Shown here piece after piece: positions 41,452-49,822 of a DNA stretch of 49,822 bases. Within the stretch, counting starts at the first letter, position 1, and each line of letters begins with the position of its first letter. The notes beneath the pieces were generated by a model. It was not told the origin of the DNA and ran no database searches. It worked only from the letters and a program-made list of their open reading frames with translations. The translations under genes and the position numbers were made by a program. The stretch is from Flavobacteriaceae bacterium (lineage in GTDB: Bacteria > Bacteroidota > Bacteroidia > Flavobacteriales > Flavobacteriaceae), in NCBI GenBank assembly GCA_023262245.1, contig JALRDC010000117.1, forward strand, positions 1 through 49,822, in the 5' to 3' direction.

Positions 41452-43020
41452 TTAATCCATAAGGAATGGAACTTCCATTGCAGTGGGATCTACTCCCTCT
41501 TTAGAATCTATGACCATTTGTTCTACGGCATGCATCAACTTTTCATTTTCTATCACAATCCCATCTTTAATGGTATGTAAAATTCCTCCTTTTCGAACCA
41601 TTTCACCCGAATGTTCTGTAGTCAATGCTCCAAAACTGTACATATTTCTTAAGTTATACAAGGGGCTTTCATTAACTATTATAAGATCCGCAATATAGCC
41701 TGGACGAACCAAACCCAATTTTTCTTGCCTTAAAGTTTTAGCGCTGTTTAAAGTAGCCGATTTTAAAACTTCGAGTGTGTGCATTCCCGTTTCTCTTAGA
41801 AGCTGAAGTTCTCTAATATTAGAAAAACCAGGAGTGGCAAAAATATAGCTGTCATCTGTTCCATAGGCCACTCGCCCGCCTTTTTTATTAAATTCAAAAA
41901 TTAAATCTCCCCAAAGATCGAAAGCCTTTGACCAGTAATATTCATCATCACTTGTCCAGTCATAATGATAAGCACCATGATAATTTGGGTCTGGACCATT
42001 GCGTTGAATAAGTAAATTATGAGTGTATTTTTTATGCCAAGGCAAACTTTGAGCTCTCAAAATATCGCGATTGGCTTCATAAACCACCCGAGTAGGCAGC
42101 ATTGTGACCCCATAATGGATTAAGGAATCGACAACCTCTGTGAGCAAGCGTTGCTCATTAGTTTCAGACCATACTTTTCCCGCTTGTCTGAAGCGTTCGT
42201 TTTCGTCGTTGTAATTGTAAGTGGGTTTAAAGTTTTGAACTTGTCGGTCCAAAGCAGATTCTGCATAGGCGTAATGATGTTCGATCATAGTAACCCCAAG
42301 GCGCGCTGCGTCTACAGCTTGAGTCACCGCTGTGGTGCTGGGAGGAATATGATAAGTGGTTATTCCTCCATTTGCCGTTACTTCTCGACATACTGCTGCT
42401 AATAGTTCCTGACTCCATCCTAAATTTCCTGCATTGACCACATGAGCTCCTTTAGCAAACATTTGTTTGATGACTTCCGGAGCATTTTTAGGATCATCTA
42501 GAGCGATTTGATCAAAATTTGTCATCGCTCCATAAGACCAAATTGGAAAAAGTTTTGGAGCGAGAATTTTGTTTTGTTTACTTAACTTGGCTTGCTCCAT
42601 CCCAGCTTTAAGTCCCCGATCTGATCCTGGAACCATAGTTGTTACCCCATGAGCCAACTTTAAGTAATAAACATATTCTAGAGGCATTGGATCTGTTCTT
42701 AAATGCATATGCAGATCAATCATTCCTGGCAAAACATATTTCCCTTTAGCATCGATAACCCGATCTCCAGTTTCTCTTTCAATAGTCCCTCTAGACTTAG
42801 CCGTAACGGGGTCAAAAGGAATCATATCCGTGATTTTATCTCCTTGGATTACAATGTCATAAGGACCTACTGGAGGACCTCCATGTCCTGGAATGACCAT
42901 AGCTTCTCGAATTACTAATTTTTTATAAGGTCCAGAAGCCAAGCCTTTAAATCGTTCTTGTGCATTAATAAACGTTATGCTTAATAGAAAGAATAGGGCC
43001 GTTTGAAAGAGAAATTTCAT
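41452..43020 (-). CDS. secreted metal-dependent amidohydrolase
   Basis: A 522-residue exported amidohydrolase with a signal peptide (MKFLFQTALFFLLSITFINAQ). It shows HxH in GMIDLHMHLRTDP, His in TTYHIPP and MIEHHYAYAES, and the metal Asp in YGTDDSYIFATPG. The C-terminal LGLVRPGYIADLIIVNESP is the family's beta-sandwich return. A TTG at 43065 would add 15 residues upstream of the signal peptide, so the ATG at 43020 is chosen. The substrate is unknown. It is divergent from the esterase-like lipoprotein operon. Confidence 0.87.
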   Translation of the reverse strand: MKFLFQTALFFLLSITFINAQERFKGLASGPYKKLVIREAMVIPGHGGPPVGPYDIVIQGDKITDMIPFDPVTAKSRGTIERETGDRVIDAKGKYVLPGMIDLHMHLRTDPMPLEYVYYLKLAHGVTTMVPGSDRGLKAGMEQAKLSKQNKILAPKLFPIWSYGAMTNFDQIALDDPKNAPEVIKQMFAKGAHVVNAGNLGWSQELLAAVCREVTANGGITTYHIPPSTTAVTQAVDAARLGVTMIEHHYAYAESALDRQVQNFKPTYNYNDENERFRQAGKVWSETNEQRLLTEVVDSLIHYGVTMLPTRVVYEANRDILRAQSLPWHKKYTHNLLIQRNGPDPNYHGAYHYDWTSDDEYYWSKAFDLWGDLIFEFNKKGGRVAYGTDDSYIFATPGFSNIRELQLLRETGMHTLEVLKSATLNSAKTLRQEKLGLVRPGYIADLIIVNESPLYNLRNMYSFGALTTEHSGEMVRKGGILHTIKDGIVIENEKLMHAVEQMVIDSKEGVDPTAMEVPFLMD

Positions 43021-43134
43021 TGTTTTTTTTAACAAGATACGTGATTTCCTACAAAATCTTAACAAAGGCTTTATTTTTAAAGTAATGAAGCAATTTCATT
43101 AAAATTTATTAAATTGATTGTTCAATTTTTATTT

Positions 43135-44877
43135 ATGAGAACTGTAAACACGATAAATTCATTACTATTTACTGCCTTAGCTGGAATTGTATTTTTTTCT
43201 TCTTGTACTTCAAATAATCCCCCTGTTTTTGAAATTACCTATGATTCTGCTCTAGGGGCAGAGGGTTTTGACGGTAGGCTATTGGTCATGATTTCTAAAG
43301 ACAGTCTTAAGGAACCTCGTTTTCAAATCAACGACAGTCACGAAACGGGTGTTGTTGTTGGCAAAAATGTAAATCAATGGCTTCCAGAACAAAAAGAACA
43401 ACTATTAGCCAATACCCTTGCTTATCCCATAGAGACCTTAAATGATTTAGAAGAAGGAAATTATTTCGTTCAAGCATTATTACATAAATACGACACCTTC
43501 CAATTGGCTAGTGGACATACAGTACAACTCCCTATGGACCAAGGGGAAGGACAACGTTGGAATAGTTCACCTAAAAACATCTACAGTAAACCAGTTAAAA
43601 TTGCAATAGGAAAAAACCACAGCAGCCCAATCAAAATTAAAATCACCGAAGAGATTCCTCCTATAGCTCCTGTAGAAGACAGCAAATATGTAAAACACAT
43701 TAAAATTAAAAGTGAGATGCTCTCAGAGTTTTGGGGGCGTCCAATGTACCTTCAAGCTAATGTTTTAGTTCCTGAAGGATTTGAAAAGGAGAGTAAAACG
43801 CGATATCCTTTAATGGTCTTTCACGGACATTTTCCTAAAACAATTGGAGGCTTTCGTACCACCCCACCAACGGCTCCAAAAGAGGATGACAAATACAATA
43901 GTAGGTTTGGAATTACGGGATATGATTACATTCAACAAAAAGAAGCCTATGATTTTTACCAACAATGGACCTCTAAAAATTTTCCTAGATTTTTAGTGAT
44001 TGAAATTCAGCATCAGAATCCTTATTATGACGATTCTTATGCAGTAAATTCGGCAAATTTAGGACCCTATGGTGATGCCATCACCTACGAATTGATTCCT
44101 CATGTAGAAAAAATGTTTAATGGTGTAGGAGAAGGATGGGGTCGTTTCCTTTATGGAGGTTCTACAGGAGGCTGGGAGGCGCTTGCTGTTCAAGTGTTTT
44201 ACCCAAAAGAATACAATGGATGCTTTGCCGCTTGTCCAGACCCAATAGATTTTAGAGCTTATACAGTCGTAGATCTTTATAAAGACGAGAATGCCTACTA
44301 TAAAGAAGGCACCTTTAAAAAGACGCTTCGTCCTGGCATGCGAGATGGGAAGGGACACATTAAAACGCAATTGATTAACATGAATCGCAGAGAATATATC
44401 TTAGGAGATAATGGAAGGTCCGGAGACCAATGGGATATTTGGCAAGCCGTCTACTCCCCTGCCGGTGAAAATGGATATCCCAAGCCAATTTGGGACAAAC
44501 TAAGTGGTGATATCGATCGCGAAGTGGCCAACTATTGGCGGGAAAATTACGATCTGAGATACATCATGGAAAGAGATTGGGATAAAATTGGAGAAGATCT
44601 TAAAGGAAAAATTAATATTTATTGTGGCGATATGGATAATTACTATCTAAATAATGCCGTTGTCCTCACAGAGACTTTTTTAGAAAGTACAGAAAACCCC
44701 TATTATGACGGAGAAGTAGCTTATGGAAATAATGCTGAACATTGTTGGAATGGAGATCAGGAGAATCCAAATCACATCTCCAGACTTCGTTACAACACCA
44801 TGTATTTAGACAAAATTAAAACCCGCTTAAAAGAAACCGCCCCAAGGAGAAATGCTCTAGAAAACTGGGGCTTTTAA
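43135..44877 (+). CDS. esterase-fold (alpha/beta hydrolase) lipoprotein
   Basis: A 580-residue lipoprotein with lipobox FSSC at the end of the leader. The first half is a beta-rich region of unknown type. The second half resembles an esterase D-type hydrolase, with YPLMVFHGH as the oxyanion strand, nucleophile Ser343 in YGGSTGGWEALA, Asp in CGDMDNYYLNNAV and His in NAEHCWNGDQ. A TTG at 43114 would add seven residues, so the ATG at 43135 is preferred. First gene of a three-gene operon with a BNR propeller protein and a D-aminoacylase-like protein. Confidence 0.7.
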   Translation: MRTVNTINSLLFTALAGIVFFSSCTSNNPPVFEITYDSALGAEGFDGRLLVMISKDSLKEPRFQINDSHETGVVVGKNVNQWLPEQKEQLLANTLAYPIETLNDLEEGNYFVQALLHKYDTFQLASGHTVQLPMDQGEGQRWNSSPKNIYSKPVKIAIGKNHSSPIKIKITEEIPPIAPVEDSKYVKHIKIKSEMLSEFWGRPMYLQANVLVPEGFEKESKTRYPLMVFHGHFPKTIGGFRTTPPTAPKEDDKYNSRFGITGYDYIQQKEAYDFYQQWTSKNFPRFLVIEIQHQNPYYDDSYAVNSANLGPYGDAITYELIPHVEKMFNGVGEGWGRFLYGGSTGGWEALAVQVFYPKEYNGCFAACPDPIDFRAYTVVDLYKDENAYYKEGTFKKTLRPGMRDGKGHIKTQLINMNRREYILGDNGRSGDQWDIWQAVYSPAGENGYPKPIWDKLSGDIDREVANYWRENYDLRYIMERDWDKIGEDLKGKINIYCGDMDNYYLNNAVVLTETFLESTENPYYDGEVAYGNNAEHCWNGDQENPNHISRLRYNTMYLDKIKTRLKETAPRRNALENWGF

Positions 44878-44910
44878 ATTATTAATAAAGTTAACTAGAA
44901 CACAAAGATT

Positions 44911-47900
44911 ATGAATTTAAACAAACTATATTTTAGCTTTTTAGGAATTTTTCTAATCACAAGTCTCAATAACCCAACTAGTGCTCAAAACAGTCTCTCA
45001 AAATCGGATTTACTTCAGAGCTACTCTTGGAGAGCCATAGGCCCTGCCAATATGGGAGGTCGAGTAACCGATATTGACGGAGTTCCTGGAGACCCCTCTA
45101 CATTCTATGTAAGCGGTGCAGATGGGGGAATCCATAAAACCATTGATGGAGGAGTTAGCTTTGAACCTATTTTCGAAAATCAGCGAGCTTATTCTATTGG
45201 TGCTTTAACCGTAGCACCCTCAGACAAAAACATCCTTTGGGTTGGTACTGGAGAAGGTGATCCAAGAAATAGTGTAGGATATGGCTGGGGTGTTTATAAA
45301 TCAACCGATGGGGGAGCCAATTGGGAACACCTCGGACTTAAGAAAACGGAACGAATTAAACGTATTGTCGTGGATCCTACAAATCCCGATATAGCCTGTG
45401 TTTGTGCACTTGGGAAAGAATGGGGACCCAATCCTGAAAGAGGTGTATTTAAAACTACCGACGGAGGAAAAACATGGGACAAGATCCTCTACATAGATGA
45501 AGATACCGGATGTGCCGATATTACTATGGAAAATGAAAATCCAAGAATTATGTATGCAGGGATGTGGACCTTTAGAAGAAAACCATGGCGTTTCGATGAT
45601 GGGGGAAAAAATACTGCGATTTATAAAACAACTGATGGAGGAGCTACCTGGAAAAAAATCATGAACGGACTCCCAAAAACAGACATGGCTCGCCCGGGAA
45701 TTCACATTGCGCAAAGTGATCCTAATATTGTGTACCTGATGACAGAATTTGAAGGAGGTGGAACAGCTTTCCGCTCAGAAGACAAAGGAGAAAACTGGGT
45801 TATGGTAAACGATGATCCGAACATAAATTTTAGACCTTTTTATTACAGTGACGTTCGCGTTGACCCACAAAATCCAAATATTTTATTTTCAATTTCGGGG
45901 AGACTAAGCCGCTCAAAAGACAATGGAAAAACCTGGGAGCGTATTGCAACAAGTGTGCACGGTGATCACCAAGCACTTTGGATAGACCCTCAAAACCCAA
46001 AGTACATACTCAATGGAAGTGATGGTGGATTTCAGCGCTCTTTTGATGGTGGTGATCATTGGGAAATCATCAACAACATTGAACTCTCACAATTTTACCA
46101 AATTCAGGTTGACAATCTAAAACCTTATAATGTCTATGGAGGATTACAAGACAACGGTACTTGGGTAGGCCCTAGTAATTCTTTGTACAATGCAGGCATT
46201 TTAAAACGCCACTGGAAAGGGTTGGCCTATGGAGATGGGTATTTTGCGGAACCCATTCCAGGAAATGAACATCTAGTTTATACCAACCTTCAAGGAGGAG
46301 TTCCCTTTTTGGTGGATAGTCGCTATGGAAATGTACAAACCATTCATCCCTATCCAAAAATTGTAGGTTCTGCGGGTGATGCTATCGAACTTCACAAATA
46401 CCGATTCAACTGGGATGCTCCCATACACGTTTCTCCCCACGATCCAGAAACCGTATATATCGGAGGGAATGTGATCTTTAAATCACAAGATCGAGGTAAC
46501 AGTTGGGAAGTTATCAGTCCCGATCTGACTACAAATGATAAATCAAAACAACGCTCATCTGGAGGAACTATATATCAAGACAATACTGCTGCCGAGTTTC
46601 ACTGTACCGTATTATACATAGCAGAATCTCCTGTTCAAAAAGGTGTTCTATGGGCTGGAACAGATGATGGAAATGTTCAGCTTTCTATGGATGGAGGAAA
46701 AAATTGGACCAATCTAAAAGATCGAATTAAAGGCTTACCCGAATATGCATGGGTGTCAAAAATCCATGCCTCTGAACATCAAGCTGGAACCGCTTTTGTA
46801 ACAGTCGACCAACACCGAATGGACGACTTTAAACCCTATATCTTTATGACCAAAAACTTTGGTAAAAGTTGGGAGAAAATTTCTTCCAATTTACCCAAAG
46901 ATGATTATGTTAAAGTAGTTCGTCAAGATCCACACAACCCTGAGCTACTTTTTGCTGGTATGGAACATGGCATCTTTGCAAGTTGGAATCTAGGTGAAAG
47001 CTGGGAAAAAATAAATATTGACCTGCCCAATGTCTCTGTAAGGGACCTAAGGATCCAAGCTCGAGATCGTGATCTAATTGTAGGAACTCACGGAAGAGGG
47101 GCATACATTTTGGACGACATTAGACCGATAGAGGAATTAGAGATGGCTCAAGGAAAAAATCTTCACGTCTTCCCTGTTCGCGAAGCAGTACTTTGGAATA
47201 TGTTTTGGAGGCTTGAAAATCTTGGAGATCGAACTTATACGGCTAAAAATCCTGAGTTTGGAGCCTATATAAATTTCAGTTTAAACCAAAATACTTCTGA
47301 TCCTGTTGTATTAGAAATTAAAGACAGTAATGGTAATCTTGTAACTACTCTTAAACATAAAGAGGCCAAAAAAGGGGTCAATAGAATCGTTTGGGATTTG
47401 GGTTATGAGGGTGCCAAAGAATTAAAAAATAAAATTGAAGAAGGGTTCAGTTATGGAGCTTTAAGACCTAAAGTTCCTCCAGGAAACTATACAGCCACCC
47501 TAAATGCTTTGGGTCAAACTGTAAAAACAAGTATTACAGTAAGTGCAGACCCTAGAATTAGTATGTCTGTTGCAAATCATATTAAAAAGGCAGAGGCTTT
47601 GCTTACACTTAGGGATCTTTTAAGTGAAACCCATGAGTTTTTAGATAAAATCAGTGATGTTTCACACCAAGTTTCTGTTTTATTGGAGAAATATCAAACA
47701 CATGATTTAGGAGATCATACTTCCCTCGAAAAACTTCACAAAAGCATCACGGCATTTAAAGATGAACACATGATGCGACCACCACCGTCAATGAACTACA
47801 GACAGAGGCCAAGACTAAGAGAGGAAATACGATCTTTAATGAGAGCTATTGACAATACGACCAATCCTCCAACTCAACCCCAGCTAGAGCGTATTAAAAG

Positions 47901-48012
47901 TCTAGATGCTGAGTTACGAGAGCATCAAGATACGTGGAAGGGTATTGAAATGGAAATTCAAAAAACAAATACTTCCAACAAATCCTTACCACAGATAATC
48001 TTAAAATCTTAA
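44911..48012 (+). CDS. large secreted BNR/VPS10-type beta-propeller protein
   Basis: A 1033-residue protein with a signal peptide (cleaved near SAQN). Residues about 30-740 carry many Asp-box/BNR repeats (for example STDGGANWEHL, TTDGGKTWDKI, SKDNGKTWERI, SMDGGKNWTNL, NLGESWEKI) as in sortilin/VPS10 and sialidase-like propellers. A beta-domain with PPGNYTATLNALGQT and an alpha-helical, Pro-rich C-terminal 150 residues follow. No sialidase catalytic triad was recognised, so binding or peptide hydrolysis remains open. The aminoacylase-like gene starts 3 bases after it. Confidence 0.85.
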   Translation: MNLNKLYFSFLGIFLITSLNNPTSAQNSLSKSDLLQSYSWRAIGPANMGGRVTDIDGVPGDPSTFYVSGADGGIHKTIDGGVSFEPIFENQRAYSIGALTVAPSDKNILWVGTGEGDPRNSVGYGWGVYKSTDGGANWEHLGLKKTERIKRIVVDPTNPDIACVCALGKEWGPNPERGVFKTTDGGKTWDKILYIDEDTGCADITMENENPRIMYAGMWTFRRKPWRFDDGGKNTAIYKTTDGGATWKKIMNGLPKTDMARPGIHIAQSDPNIVYLMTEFEGGGTAFRSEDKGENWVMVNDDPNINFRPFYYSDVRVDPQNPNILFSISGRLSRSKDNGKTWERIATSVHGDHQALWIDPQNPKYILNGSDGGFQRSFDGGDHWEIINNIELSQFYQIQVDNLKPYNVYGGLQDNGTWVGPSNSLYNAGILKRHWKGLAYGDGYFAEPIPGNEHLVYTNLQGGVPFLVDSRYGNVQTIHPYPKIVGSAGDAIELHKYRFNWDAPIHVSPHDPETVYIGGNVIFKSQDRGNSWEVISPDLTTNDKSKQRSSGGTIYQDNTAAEFHCTVLYIAESPVQKGVLWAGTDDGNVQLSMDGGKNWTNLKDRIKGLPEYAWVSKIHASEHQAGTAFVTVDQHRMDDFKPYIFMTKNFGKSWEKISSNLPKDDYVKVVRQDPHNPELLFAGMEHGIFASWNLGESWEKINIDLPNVSVRDLRIQARDRDLIVGTHGRGAYILDDIRPIEELEMAQGKNLHVFPVREAVLWNMFWRLENLGDRTYTAKNPEFGAYINFSLNQNTSDPVVLEIKDSNGNLVTTLKHKEAKKGVNRIVWDLGYEGAKELKNKIEEGFSYGALRPKVPPGNYTATLNALGQTVKTSITVSADPRISMSVANHIKKAEALLTLRDLLSETHEFLDKISDVSHQVSVLLEKYQTHDLGDHTSLEKLHKSITAFKDEHMMRPPPSMNYRQRPRLREEIRSLMRAIDNTTNPPTQPQLERIKSLDAELREHQDTWKGIEMEIQKTNTSNKSLPQIILKS

Positions 48013-48015
48013 CAA

Positions 48016-49689
48016 ATGATAAAACGAGTTTTATTCCTTTGGAGTTGTTTGATTTTCGTTTCCTGTTCTCAAGATCCAAAAGCGGATACAGTTATTCAAA
48101 ACGGCAAGCTCTATGATGGAACTGGAGCAATCCCATATCTAGGAACAGTAGCAATAAAAGATGACAAAATCATTTATGTAGGACCCCAAAAAGATTTTGA
48201 TGCAAACCATACTGTCGACGCAAGTGGAAAAGCCGTTTCTCCTGGTTTCATAAACATGCTCAGTTGGGGAGTTGAAACACTCATTGAAGACGGGAAGTCA
48301 CAAAGTGATATTCGACAAGGGGTCACCCTAGAAGTTTTTGGAGAAGGGATGTCTTGGGGTCCATTAAATGATAAACTCAAAGCGTATATGAAAAAAAATC
48401 AGGGAGATATCCAATACGATATCTCTTGGACTTCGCTTGGAGAATATCTTCAATTTTTGGAAGACAAAGGGGTCTCAACCAATGTTGCTTCATTTATTGG
48501 AGCAACTAGCCTAAGAGTCAATGCCGTAGGTTATGAAGATCGTTCTCCTAATGAGGAAGAAATGAACTTAATGAAAGAATTAGTTCATCAAGGGATGCAA
48601 GAAGGTGCTATGGGGATAGGATCATCACTTATTTACGCTCCTGCTTTCTATTCTTCAACTGAAGAATTGATTGAAATTTGTAAAGTAGCAGCCCAATATG
48701 ATGGAATGTATATCTCTCATATGAGAAGTGAGGGGAATAAACTTCTTGAAAGTGTCGATGAACTTTTAACCATTGCCAACGAAGCAGGAATACGTGCAGA
48801 AATCTATCATCTTAAACAAAGTGGAAAAAAGAATTGGGGAAAATTGGATGCGGTAATCCAAAAAATTGATTCTGCAAGAGCAAAAGGTCTTGAGATTACC
48901 ACTGACATGTACACCTATACTGCAGGAGCAACAGGTTTAGATGCCTCCATGCCGCCTTGGGTTCAAGAAGGTGGCTTGAACAAGTGGATTGAACGTCTAA
49001 AAAATCCTAAAATCAGAAAGAAGGTGGTAAAAGAAATGCAAACCGATACAAATGAATGGGAGAATCTGATGCGGGCTGCAGAGTCTCCAGATAAGTTGAT
49101 TATGGTCGGCTTTAAAAATGATAGCTTAAAATACCTCACAGGAAAAACTTTAACCGAAATCTCTAAAATCAAAGGAAAAAGCCCTGAAGAAACAGCTATA
49201 GATTTGGTTATTCAAGATGGAAGTAGGGTGGGCACTGTTTACTTTTTGATGAGCGAAGAAAATGTTAAAAGGCAAATCAAACTTCCCTATATGAGTTTTG
49301 GTTCTGATGCAAGGTCAATGGCTCCTGAAGGGGTTTTTCTAAAAAATAGTACCCACCCTCGTGCCTTTGGAAATTTTTCTCGATTACTAGGAAAATATGT
49401 GCGAGAGGAAAAAATCATCCCCCTCGAAGAAGCGATTTTCAAACTCACTGGATTACCCGCTTCTAATTTAAAAATCAAACAAAGAGGTCTATTAAAAGAA
49501 GGCTATTTTGCTGATGTGGTAATCTTTGATCCTAATACTATTAGAGATCATGCTACTTTTGAAAACCCGATGCAATACGCTACGGGAGTTCGAGATGTAT
49601 TTGTAAACGGAATACAAGTCCTTCAAAATGGTGAGCATACTCAAAAACTTCCAGGAAAATTTATCAAAGGACCGGGTTACAAACCTTAA
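48016..49689 (+). CDS. D-aminoacylase-like amidohydrolase lipoprotein with altered metal site
   Basis: A 557-residue lipoprotein (lipobox FVSC, Cys17). It resembles N-acyl-D-amino-acid deacylase: SQSDIRQGVTLEVFGEG, GSSLIYAPAFYSSTEELIE, YISHMRSEG (His235), YHLKQSGKKNWGK (His265), FGSDARSMAPEG. The usual metal motif HxH after PGFI is replaced by NMLSW (residues 80-84), and the loop that holds the bridging Cys in D-aminoacylases has Glu110 and no Cys. It may still bind one metal through His235/His265. It is the last gene of the esterase/propeller operon. Confidence 0.82.
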   Translation: MIKRVLFLWSCLIFVSCSQDPKADTVIQNGKLYDGTGAIPYLGTVAIKDDKIIYVGPQKDFDANHTVDASGKAVSPGFINMLSWGVETLIEDGKSQSDIRQGVTLEVFGEGMSWGPLNDKLKAYMKKNQGDIQYDISWTSLGEYLQFLEDKGVSTNVASFIGATSLRVNAVGYEDRSPNEEEMNLMKELVHQGMQEGAMGIGSSLIYAPAFYSSTEELIEICKVAAQYDGMYISHMRSEGNKLLESVDELLTIANEAGIRAEIYHLKQSGKKNWGKLDAVIQKIDSARAKGLEITTDMYTYTAGATGLDASMPPWVQEGGLNKWIERLKNPKIRKKVVKEMQTDTNEWENLMRAAESPDKLIMVGFKNDSLKYLTGKTLTEISKIKGKSPEETAIDLVIQDGSRVGTVYFLMSEENVKRQIKLPYMSFGSDARSMAPEGVFLKNSTHPRAFGNFSRLLGKYVREEKIIPLEEAIFKLTGLPASNLKIKQRGLLKEGYFADVVIFDPNTIRDHATFENPMQYATGVRDVFVNGIQVLQNGEHTQKLPGKFIKGPGYKP

Positions 49690-49698
49690 GAAATTGGA

Positions 49699-49822
49699 CT
49701 ATTCCAATTCCCTATAAAGCGTATCCATTTTTGACTTTAAGTCACGAATTGCTTCGGCGTAACGGTTATCCCACTCTAATAACCTCTTGGTTTGCTGATT
49801 TGCAATTTCATATTCTATACCT
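49699..49822 (-). CDS. 3' end of an unknown gene
   Basis: The last 40 codons of a minus-strand gene that enters from the right edge and ends with TAG at 49701-49699. The residues are charged and helical (for example RLLEWDNRYAEAIRDLK, then KMDTLYRELE), which suggests a coiled coil. Too little is present to name it. It converges on the aminoacylase-like gene with a 9-base gap. Confidence 0.6.
   Translation of the reverse strand, partial: GIEYEIANQQTKRLLEWDNRYAEAIRDLKSKMDTLYRELE

Noticed and set aside
42151..42402. Plus-strand open frame of 83 codons opposite the amidohydrolase gene
   Set aside because: It lies antisense to conserved metal-ligand codons, has no recognisable domain and no promoter or start context.

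Overview
The window looks like chromosomal core DNA of a marine-type member of the Flavobacteriia (Bacteroidota). The evidence is low GC, promoter elements of the Bacteroidota type TTTG / TAnnTTTG, a gliding-motility ATPase (GldA), a methionine synthase split into two genes, a DAHP synthase with a C-terminal chorismate mutase, and many secreted proteins and lipoproteins. No insertion sequence, phage gene, CRISPR array, rRNA or tRNA was seen.

Region 1 (1-5913): the end of a proline-catabolic P5C dehydrogenase, a small secreted protein, rsmG, a three-His-box fatty acid desaturase, an aspartate aminotransferase, a Sua5-type tRNA t6A enzyme and a DUF975-like membrane protein. Region 2 (5930-10045, minus strand): the aromatic amino acid operon pheA - aminotransferase - tyrA - DAHP synthase/chorismate mutase. 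It is preceded by a transcription attenuator with a Phe/Tyr-rich leader peptide, an intrinsic terminator and an antiterminator segment inside the leader. Region 3 (10060-13251, plus strand): a DUF819 membrane protein behind a dyad-containing upstream region, an EamA transporter and gldA.

Region 4 (13248-23144, minus strand): a compact eight-gene methionine/SAM operon in the order metK-metY-metX-osmC-metZ-metH(N)-metH(C)-metF. Its leader holds a SAM-II-like pseudoknot aptamer and an alternative helix that could switch a hairpin next to the metK start. Region 5 (23273-31494): deoxynucleoside kinase, a membrane pyrophosphatase with a duplicated acidic tail, pdhB, a bifunctional nuclease with a UVR motif, thyA, a class V aminotransferase, folA and fabD. 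dNK, ThyA and FolA all serve deoxynucleotide supply.

Region 6 (31498-49822): an outward-facing section. It has three secreted amidohydrolases (one without the usual metal-binding HxH), a sugar aminotransferase / glycosyltransferase / Stealth phosphotransferase cluster, a short alkaline phosphatase, a CotH-like secreted protein, a bestrophin-like channel, a DUF885 lipoprotein followed by a 59-residue CDGSH iron-sulfur protein, and an operon of an esterase-fold lipoprotein, a 1033-residue BNR/VPS10-type propeller protein and a D-aminoacylase-like lipoprotein. The most interesting non-coding signals are the two leader regulators, of pheA and metK.
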